This document shows positions 56,798 through 64,000 of a stretch of 64,000 nt of DNA, piece by piece (within the stretch, counting starts at the first letter, position 1; each line of letters begins with the position of its first letter). This DNA is from Dysidea avara. Lineage: Eukaryota > Porifera > Demospongiae > Dictyoceratida > Dysideidae. Below the pieces are notes generated by a model. The model did no database searches and was not told where the DNA came from. It saw only the letters and a list, made by a program, of their open reading frames with translations. The position numbers and the translations under genes are program-made. Location of the stretch: assembly GCF_963678975.1 (NCBI RefSeq), contig NC_089279.1:23360004-23424003 (forward strand), in the 5' to 3' direction.

Positions 56798-59700
56798 ATG
56801 GCAGCACTTAGTCCACAAGGATTACCCGCGGATCTACCAGGTCCACTGTCAAATATCATAGCACAAGTGTCAAAAATGAATACTGAGACTAAATCAGACT
56901 CGAAATCGGAACAGCCTGCTGCAACCGGACCGGAAAAAACAGTGGAGCAAAAGCTTTTCTTCTGGGACAGCATCCTTTTTTACCTCGCTACCGCCATTTT
57001 GGGATTAAGCGTTTCCAACGTCGTTGTCGACTTTCTGAGGCCAGAACCGAACGCTGTATCGTGTTTTACGCCCTTCAATTACACACGTGGGCAAACAGAT
57101 CATGTCAATAATTTCTGCAACGAGTTTTTACCATTTACAGAAAATTTTTCGCTTGCTCTAGTTACCCATGGAGTTCTCTTACTTATCCCACAGTATTTAT
57201 GGAAGGCTTACTTCAGTGCTAGGATAGATTTCTTCTTTTCCCATGCAGCAAAGCTGGAGACATTACGTGAGAGAGAAACTGGGGAATACCCTCATAGGAA
57301 CTTCAATGTTGTGGACTACATGCATAGAGAATTTCATGAGAGAAGAGATATATTAGCAGGATATGTCATTAAGCTATTATCACAACTTATCATCATCATA
57401 TGCTCACTGGCTATTAGCAATGCTTTGTTTACAAAATTCAGCATCATATTTGATTGCCTTTATTTGGAGGAAACTGATTCAGAGCGTTTAAGGACTAGAT
57501 GTTCATATTCCAAGCTTCGTTTTGTTTCTATTTTAAGATGGATTGACTATGCACTTTTAGGACTATCCATCCTGACAATATTGTATGGACTGTGGTGGTG
57601 TTTGCTACGAAGTCATCCAGAACTTGGACATCAAGATACCTCACGATTCTGCTATGACTCATGTATTAATTCAAAACACTACAAGGCTAAAAGTTGGTAT
57701 CGACTTAAAAATGACTTGCATTTCTTACTTGTCTCACTGTTTGCTACTAATGCTGGTTTGGGAAGAGTGTTCAAAAGTGTACAAATTGCTAATGACATCT
57801 CACATGAGCTTAGTGCACACCTGGAGTCATTGGATAATTTTGATAGCATGAAACATCCTCAAAGAGGTAGGTATAACATTTTGTACCATATAGAAGCTTC
57901 CATGTATGCAGCGGCATATCTACAACAAGGCATATGTAACTATCAGGGCTGAAACTGGGTCAGGTCAATCAGGTTGCATATTTTGTTTAGGTCAACCTCA
58001 TATCCAAGTCTGGCCCACATGTGAAATGAATTAATATAATTATATGAAAGTGTACGTGATACCATGTATGTGCCCTAGTCTAGTTCTCCAGCTGCCTAGC
58101 TTCTATCGTGAGTCATGCCCATTTATCAGGAATGTATGATATTGTCTGTAAACGTATGTGGAGCCATGTCCAGGTATAATTGGTGGTTGAAGTCTGTAAA
58201 TATGCCCGAAGCCACGTCCCTCATAAGAAATATGTTTGCTGTCTTATGAGGAACCACACCTGCTAATCGAGCTTTATTTTTAAAACTTACCTGTATTAGA
58301 GTTTTGCAATCATATAGTTATCTGTTTACTGAATATGCTAGCAGAACACCCAAAGTCTAGCTCTAAACCCGTGCCTCAAGCTCGGTTTTACACTAGTAGG
58401 TCTGACTTGGATTACTATCCACATCTGTGGGTCATCTGGTGGTGACCCAGCCTGATGTATATGTATATAAGTTAGCCAGCTTACTAGCGACTGTGTCCAT
58501 GGGGTTTTGTGAACACTTATTGGCATTGAATAGTGAGGGATCATGGGCTGCATTGATCAATAAAAAATTGAGGACTGAATTTATATGTGTAGCTGACATA
58601 TATGTGTAGCTGACAAGCTATACTGTGTAATTGTCTTTTGATTTTACATTTGTTTGTGTCCTGTTAAACCAAATTAAATGTCTTGTTACTTCAATGCTTC
58701 CATACAAGCATGTGAAACAGAAAGCACGTACATGCTCATGTGTGCATGTGTGTGGTAAATGGGAAAGCAAACTGTTCATGTCTCACACAGTAGGGTGAGT
58801 TTTAGGTATGGAGTTTCGGTGCTCATTTGCACACCTTCATCTGTAATCTGGTGAAATACAAATACCAAATCATTTCAAAATGAATTCAATTAGACGGTGC
58901 ACGTAATTGCTTATTATGTCAGATGATTGCTAGAACAAAAGTATTGCATTTCCAAGGCGATTTCTGTGTGAACGTCACTGGCATGCATTAATTGGCTACC
59001 ACAGTAGAAATGATTTAGTATCTGTATTTCACCAGACCCCTACTTTTTGCAAAGGGGCGGGCGGTGCCAGATTACTGTGAGGCACGCTACAGCCTTTTGT
59101 GAGGTGCTAGACTCATAGATACTTGAATAGTACATAGGTGGGTGAGTTGTGGCCATTTATATAGCAGTGGAAGGTTTTGCTGTTTGCTTATAGGCTATAG
59201 TCAGTTAGTTATCAAGACACACGGTAGTGTGTTGTGCAGCCAAGAAAGTTGATTTGTCACATCGTGCATACATTGACAGGAAGAATGAAAACACAACTTT
59301 TGCACATTAATAGCTACATGGTCCTTTCTCCAAAGCACACCATTTACATTATAGCTGCCTGCCGGGTAGGGAAGGCACACACTAAATACATATGACCAAA
59401 TTCACTGTAGCCATTCCTAAGATATGGGTGGTCAAAGTTTTGGTCTTTTCTTCTTTTAAGGGGCTTACTGGGCCAAATTTTCACACTTTGCAAGAATGTT
59501 ATGCAATGCTAACAAGTAACTCAATTGCCTTGAAAGTTGGCACAGATAAAATAGGTGAATTCACATGCTAAGGTTGCTATGAGTCTGAACAGTATTATTG
59601 ATGCTTATTCGTGTAAAAATGTATAAACTTTTGTCATGGCTATAGGGCAAACCAGGTATGGCAATAACTTTAAAATTGCTGTGTACATTGCTTTGTGTTG

Positions 59701-60330
59701 TATTGTACAGTGTATTTTTGATAGTTTCAAAAGCAAAGGAGTAACAGCTTCACAGTTAAAAGGCAAAAATCAAACCAGTGTAAAATTGCTCTAATAGAGG
59801 AGTCACCACAATGTCAAAAGTTTGTCAGAGTTGGTCAAAAGGTTGGCAGAGTTAGCCTTCACACGTAGCACTCAAATCTTTAACCAATGAGATGCTGCCT
59901 GTCATTATTAAAATTTGTTAGCATTAACATCTTTGCAGCCATTCTTAAATTGGCTACCACCTTTGATTTCACAACTTTTTTTCATCCAGGTTTTTGAAGG
60001 CTGTATATTTTGCTGTTGTTTGGTGGATTTAGGTAGTCAATCAGTAGAAAACATTATGTATGTATGAACAAGTAAATATCCATAGAACTAACTGGAAGCA
60101 GTTTGAGCTGCTCTGAGGGCATGTTTTAGTTTGATTACAACTGCCAAGTTGTCATAAAGAAAAGGTGAGGCTGGGTTTCTTTGGTGGGAAAACATACACC
60201 TTCATGATCCCTACTATGCAGTGCTACCATATAGTGATGTAATAGAGAGATATAATGTTATGTGTATTATCATGATTATGTAGAAGCTGATATGGAGGGA
60301 AACAGTGCCAATATCTTTAAGGAAGAGAGG
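56798..60330 (+). CDS. unit C: four-TM pannexin/innexin/LRRC8-like gene, exons 1-2 (partial)
   Basis: Exon 1 (56798-57866) encodes residues 1-356 plus one base, starting MAALSPQGLPADL, with donor GAG|GTAGGT. TM1 about 58-78, loop cysteines C89 and C107, TM2 117-138 with IPQYLWK, TM3 about 186-208, two cysteines in loop 2 (FDCL and RCSY), TM4 about 248-270. The frame runs on to 57952 only by intron read-through. Exon 2 (60284-60330, acceptor TATGTAG) reads EADMEGNSANIFKEER at the same phase as in unit A. Exons 3-6 are not in the window, which ends 3.7 kb later. Intact so far. By family a subunit of an oligomeric membrane channel; this is inference from topology and motif. Confidence 0.7.
57867..60283 (+). 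other. unit C intron 1
   Basis: About 2.4 kb. Contains a MITE at 58847-59036, the CACACGGTAGTGTGT repeat at 59214-59290, and CTCTAATAGAGGAGTCA near 59790. The GGTTTTA...TTCATGATCCCTACTATGCAG repeat near 60120-60235 is a relative of those at 5.2, 29.7 and 48.8 kb. No other exon seen. Confidence 0.5.
58847..59036. mobile_element. 190-bp MITE
   Basis: Inverted ends of about 30 bp: TCTGGTGAAATACAAATACC on the left and TATCTGTATTTCACCAGA on the right, with AAATCATTTC/GAAATGATTT inside. Non-coding. Confidence 0.65.
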
Positions 60331-60759
60331 GTAACATCATGTGTGCAGCTTAACATGTTTGTTTAAAACGTGAATCTTCAATCATGTGAAATATACATTA
60401 AGTGTGACTGGTTCTGGGAAAGCAGCCTTACTGCCCATGATAGCATGTTTGATCTCTTATATTTCACTGTAAAATCAATCAGAGAGTTAATCTGCTTTTA
60501 TTGCATAGCTTAGTGGCAAGCCATACAAGTGGTCTGGGGCTTTGATGGGGCTATGTATGGCTAACTTGAGAATGTCTGAATCTGGCTGTATAACTCCATG
60601 AAAGACCTGTGCTGTACCTTGATAGCAGACAGCTTGGCATAATTCACCTCTATGCATTCTTTGTGCATTGTGTTTGAAATACACCTATTTGCCCTCAATT
60701 CCATCCCAACCCACCACTTTAATTGGACTCACCTATTATGTAGACCTCACAAAAAGTAT

Positions 60760-61301
60760 CAGTGGCAGATCCACAGGCAGGCACAGTGGGCACATGCACC
60801 CCCCCCTTTCAGATGAAAGATAATAACACTATTCTAATAGAGCAGTCAGTCAAATACTCTAATAGAACAGTCACCATATGTAACACTATTAGCTCTTGCT
60901 ATTTAAAATCCTCCATTGAGTATGAAGGCTTGCATCTGCAGCACTAATCCATGGGCACACGTGGCTACAAGTGTATGTAACCTGCTTTTTTGCATATACT
61001 CATGTTCCTTTGTATCTATGTCATTTTTAAATGACAATTTATACTTTAGGCTTATAGCTAAGCTCATGACTGTCACTGATCCCTACATGCAGCTCTTCCT
61101 ATCAATGTAGACCACTTATAAAGTATGATTTATTACTATGATTTAGATATTTGTGTATGAAACTACTCTACATCAAAAAATTCAGTCCCAAAACATGTAA
61201 AATAGCTTCTGGAGGCTGTGCCCCCAGACCTCCTGCTTTACATTACTACCTACTGCCCTAATCATAGTGCAACCCCATATAAAACCCTGGATCTGCCCCT
61301 C
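60760..61301. mobile_element. CAGTGGCAGATCC-type element
   Basis: Left end CAGTGGCAGATCCACAGG, right end CCCTGGATCTGCCCCT, an inverted pair of the CAGGGGCGGATC class. Two CTCTAATAGA(A/G)CAGTCA motifs at about 60834 and 60862. Right border and target duplication uncertain. Small frames inside are not genes. Confidence 0.55.
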
Positions 61302-61973
61302 AGTACATATCTAAATGACGGGAAACTTGGTGGAACAGCTAAAAGGTGTAAAATATGTAATTAGTTTCCCAGAGACAGTCGCACAAATGTTTTTGGAAAT
61401 CAGTTATCTAGCTTGTACAGACATGCATGCATGCAAGTTACATGTAATTACATATAAATATGTAATCCCAGAACGAAGCTCAGTACTGACAAAGCTGTTT
61501 GCTGTTGGTTAAAACTTCTGGGTAGTGTTCAGGATCAAGCACCAGTACATATAAAGTTGATGTAGAAACTACTTAATAGACCTTTTATTTTCTGATCAGA
61601 AATAGCAAAAAGCAAGTATCAAGCTAAAACAGTTATTAAATATTTCTCTAACGCATGCTGTATGGTGCAAAATTTAATGGCAAATTTGATGATTTGCTTG
61701 CAGTTCTTCAATATTTAACCTCTTAAAACTTAAGTTTTCATCATTACAGTACATTAAAGCATTTCATCAAAAATTTACTTTGGATTCACAATTTTTCAAA
61801 TACCATCGTATTCAATAGAGATGTCAATAGAAGGATCGCCTCTTTTCTGTCACACCTTATCAGCTATAAGTCATTAAGTATAAGTCCTTGAAATTAGGTT
61901 AGGTAATCCTAAGGCTGCAGCACATGTTGCGGTCAGACCTTCAGTGCTGGTCACTGTAAAGTGTTAATAATAA
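61302..61973. other. gene-poor stretch in unit C intron 2
   Basis: AT-rich DNA without a recognised gene or repeat. The matching exon 3 (PFGRAML...) of unit C was looked for and not found. Confidence 0.45.
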
Positions 61974-62014
61974 CAAGAGTATATAATGGGGAACTCCCCC
62001 ATTATATACTCTTT
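61974..62014. mobile_element. 41-bp palindromic micro-element
   Basis: Arms AAGAGTATATAATGGGG and CCCCATTATATACTCTT, nearly identical to the copy at 36935. No 7-bp duplication is seen; the right side abuts the tail of a LINE, whose arrival may have displaced the flank. Confidence 0.7.
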
Positions 62015-63640
62015 ATTTTATTTTTATTAGTTTAACCAAAAGGTAAGGTGAATACAAAAGGCAAATATGCCTATATGAGTACCACCTACAAAAACAATAC
62101 AATACAAAACCAAACAACTAAGGATACATTACAAAGACAATTACAGTACATTGAAATAAAAGCCTACATTAAAAACATACATAACTTAATCAGAAACAAA
62201 AAAGAAAATTGTATAACATTCGCCTAAAAGTAGTGCGGCGTGTAGTTGACAGAATGTCAAATGGGATGGAGTTCCACCAAAAAACACTGTTCACAAAAAA
62301 TGAGTAACGGTAAGAGTTTATGGAGGACTGCTTGCATAGAATAGACAATGAGTGTGATCTGGTAGAGGCAGCAGAAGAAAAAGTGAAGTAATCGCTAAAC
62401 TTTAGAGATATATGATGGTGAAGAATATCATAGATAATTGTCAATGACAGATATTTACGTCGGGTGGAAAGAGATGGCCATGATAGCTCTGTACAGCATT
62501 CCTCAGATGATTTAGACCATTTATAGGCCCTAGGACAAAATCTGCTGCCACAAATCCAGCGAGAACCACGGTTTTGTACTCGTTCAAGGGCAATGGAGTT
62601 TTTATGAGTGTGTGGATTCCACACAGTACTTGCATAATCCAGAATAGGAATCACAAGTGACCTAAAGGCCTTTTGTATTGAAGAAGCTTTACAGGTGAAC
62701 ATATGACGGCGTAGGAGATTTAATACTCTAGTAGCTTTCTTGGAAACATGTGAAACATTGCTATTCCATGAAAGTTTGGTGTCTACAATAGCCCCCAAGT
62801 ACTTAACAGACCTGGCCCAATGGAGAAGATGGTTATTGATATTAATAGAGCGGCTTTGTAGGTGTATGTTTGTTTGAAATGCACAGAAGTTCACACTTGG
62901 AAGGATTCAATTGCATCTGCCATTTAGAACACCAATCAGTTATCAGATCTAGGTCATGTTGAAAGGCAATACAGTCAGATGGAGAAACAACTGAGCAATA
63001 CATAGCTACATCATCAGCAAATATTTTCATTGCGGAGCCAACAGCAGATGGTAAATCATTAATATACAAAATAAAAAGTAATGGTCCCAGGATGGAGCCT
63101 TGAGGGACCCCAGATGAGACTGGAGACCAATCAGAAGCACATCCGTTTATGACAACTCGCTGCCTCCTGGCAGTGAGAAATGAAGAAAACCATTTAAGCA
63201 TGGAACCATTTTAACCATAAGCCTTTAACTTCAATAATAAACGTTGATGAGGTACTGAATCGAAGGCTTTCGCAAAATCCAAGAAAACACAATGAATGCT
63301 GAGCTTGGCATTAAGATTAAAAGCCCAGTCATTTACGGCTGACAAAAGCAAGGATGTAGTAGAACGTTTTTTCCTGAAGCCGAATTGAGCATTGCATAGA
63401 AACTGGTGAGACTCCAGCAAAGAATAAAGTTTGTTAAAAATGATTCTCTCCAGAACTTTAACCAAAATGCAGGTTAAGCTAATGGGACGATAATTACAGA
63501 CACGGTGCTTGTTGCCTTTTTTGAAAACAGGTGTTATATTAGCACTAACCCAATCATTTGGAAGTAAGCCATCTGCCAGCGATTTATTGAAAAGAGCAGC
63601 CAAAGGATTGGCCAGTTGTTCAGCACCTTCCTTCTTGATA
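62015..63640 (-). mobile_element. 5'-truncated CR1/L2-like LINE
   Basis: Minus-strand copy ending in an AATAAAAATAAAATAAA-type tail at 62015. The RT is readable in three frames. 63211-63603 has NDWVSANITPVFKKGN, NYRPISLT, FGFRKKRSTT and VFLDFAKAFDSVP. 62842-63201 has SGVPQGSILGPLLF and KIFADDVAMY. 62190-62894 has LGAIVDTKLSW and the C-terminal STVWNPHTHKN...ALERVQNRGSRWI. At least two frame breaks (near 63205 and 62870). The endonuclease and ORF1 are missing because of 5' truncation. It differs clearly from the LINE at 41-45 kb, so two LINE families are present. Confidence 0.85.
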
Positions 63641-63776
63641 ATAATAATAAAATAATGGGATCATGTTGCTATACATATCTACATACACTTATTTAGTTTT
63701 AACTCTGAATCCAACAAACATTCGGTAGTATATAGGATGCACACATTGCACTCATAAACTATATCCAAACCAAAAC

Positions 63777-64000
63777 AGCCAAGCTGTAAAAAAGAGTGTG
63801 GCTCCCAAAAAGGCCAAGGTGAAAAAAGATGTGAAATCCAAGGTGGAGACCAAGAAATGGCTGTGATGGTAGGTTAATAGCAAAAAATTTAATTACGACG
63901 AGTCAGGTGAATTTGTGTTGCCTCCTCCACTAGGATTCGGCACCAAATTCACCTGAATTGTTGTAATTAAAAATTTTGCCATTAACCTACCATCGCCATT
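63777..64000. repeat. dispersed repeat with inverted arms, cut by window end
   Basis: AGCCAAGCTGTAAAAAAGAG...GACCAAGAAATGGCTGTGAT matches 52461-52560. The part 63857-63925 (GGTAGGTTAATAGCAAAAAA...CAGGTGAATTTG) is the complement of 63940-64000 (CAAATTCACCTGAATTG...ATTAACCTACC), so the sequence folds back about an apex near 63932. The element continues outside the window. Confidence 0.6.

Noticed and set aside
57867-57952. C-terminal extension of the unit C exon 1 frame
   Set aside because: Follows a good donor (GAG|GTAGGT) at the same place as in unit A, so it is intron read-through.

Overview
The window looks like nuclear DNA from an early-branching marine animal, most likely a demosponge. 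I infer this from AT-rich DNA full of TAGCTAGC-like words, spliced genes with GT-AG introns, a very high load of animal-type transposons (CR1/L2-like LINEs, BEL/Pao, MULE, Tc1/IS630, hAT-like MITEs), and protein words typical of sponge and cnidarian repeats. No sequence search was run, so the species is not established.

The host content is a tandem array of one gene family. Each unit starts with a single large exon encoding four transmembrane segments and continues with five small exons for a cytoplasmic tail. Unit 0 is seen only as two 3' exons near 8.7-8.9 kb, the second cut by a BEL/Pao fossil. Unit A (23493-38903) can be followed through six exons with matching splice phases and gives an uninterrupted protein of about 582 residues. 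Unit B (45669-55379) is a pseudogene. Unit C (56798 onward) has an intact first exon and a second exon, then runs out of the window. The four-TM exon has the layout of the innexin/pannexin/LRRC8 channel superfamily: two cysteines in each extracellular loop and an innexin-like PQYLWK at the end of TM2. Sponges are generally described as lacking innexins and pannexins, so this is the main biological finding.

Layout. 0-8.6 kb: a decayed LINE, foldback elements, a hAT-like MITE with a perfect target duplication and a 69-bp MULE-tip palindrome. 8.7-16.7 kb: remnant of unit 0, then a BEL/Pao fossil whose LTR is split by a two-gene Tc1-like transposon. 16.9-19.6 kb: a MULE with a perfect 9-bp target duplication and a smaller relative nested inside its left end. 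20-23.4 kb: mostly empty, with one possible minus-strand first exon. 23.5-40.2 kb: unit A, whose introns hold many MITEs, an 818-bp near-perfect inverted repeat, a possible minus-strand mini-exon array and a tyrosine-recombinase fossil. 40.3-45.6 kb: a TIR element carrying a nested hAT-like element and a nearly full-length LINE. 45.7-56.7 kb: unit B, whose introns align with those of unit A. 56.8-64 kb: unit C with MITEs and a minus-strand LINE.

Because units A and B are old duplicates, many insertions in one can be read against an empty site in the other. This reveals a family of 29-42 bp elements that are almost pure palindromes (CAAGAGT...ACTCTTG) with 7-bp target duplications, and a short motif (CTCTAATAGAGCAGTCA) repeated throughout the window and often inside CAGGGGCGGATC-type elements.
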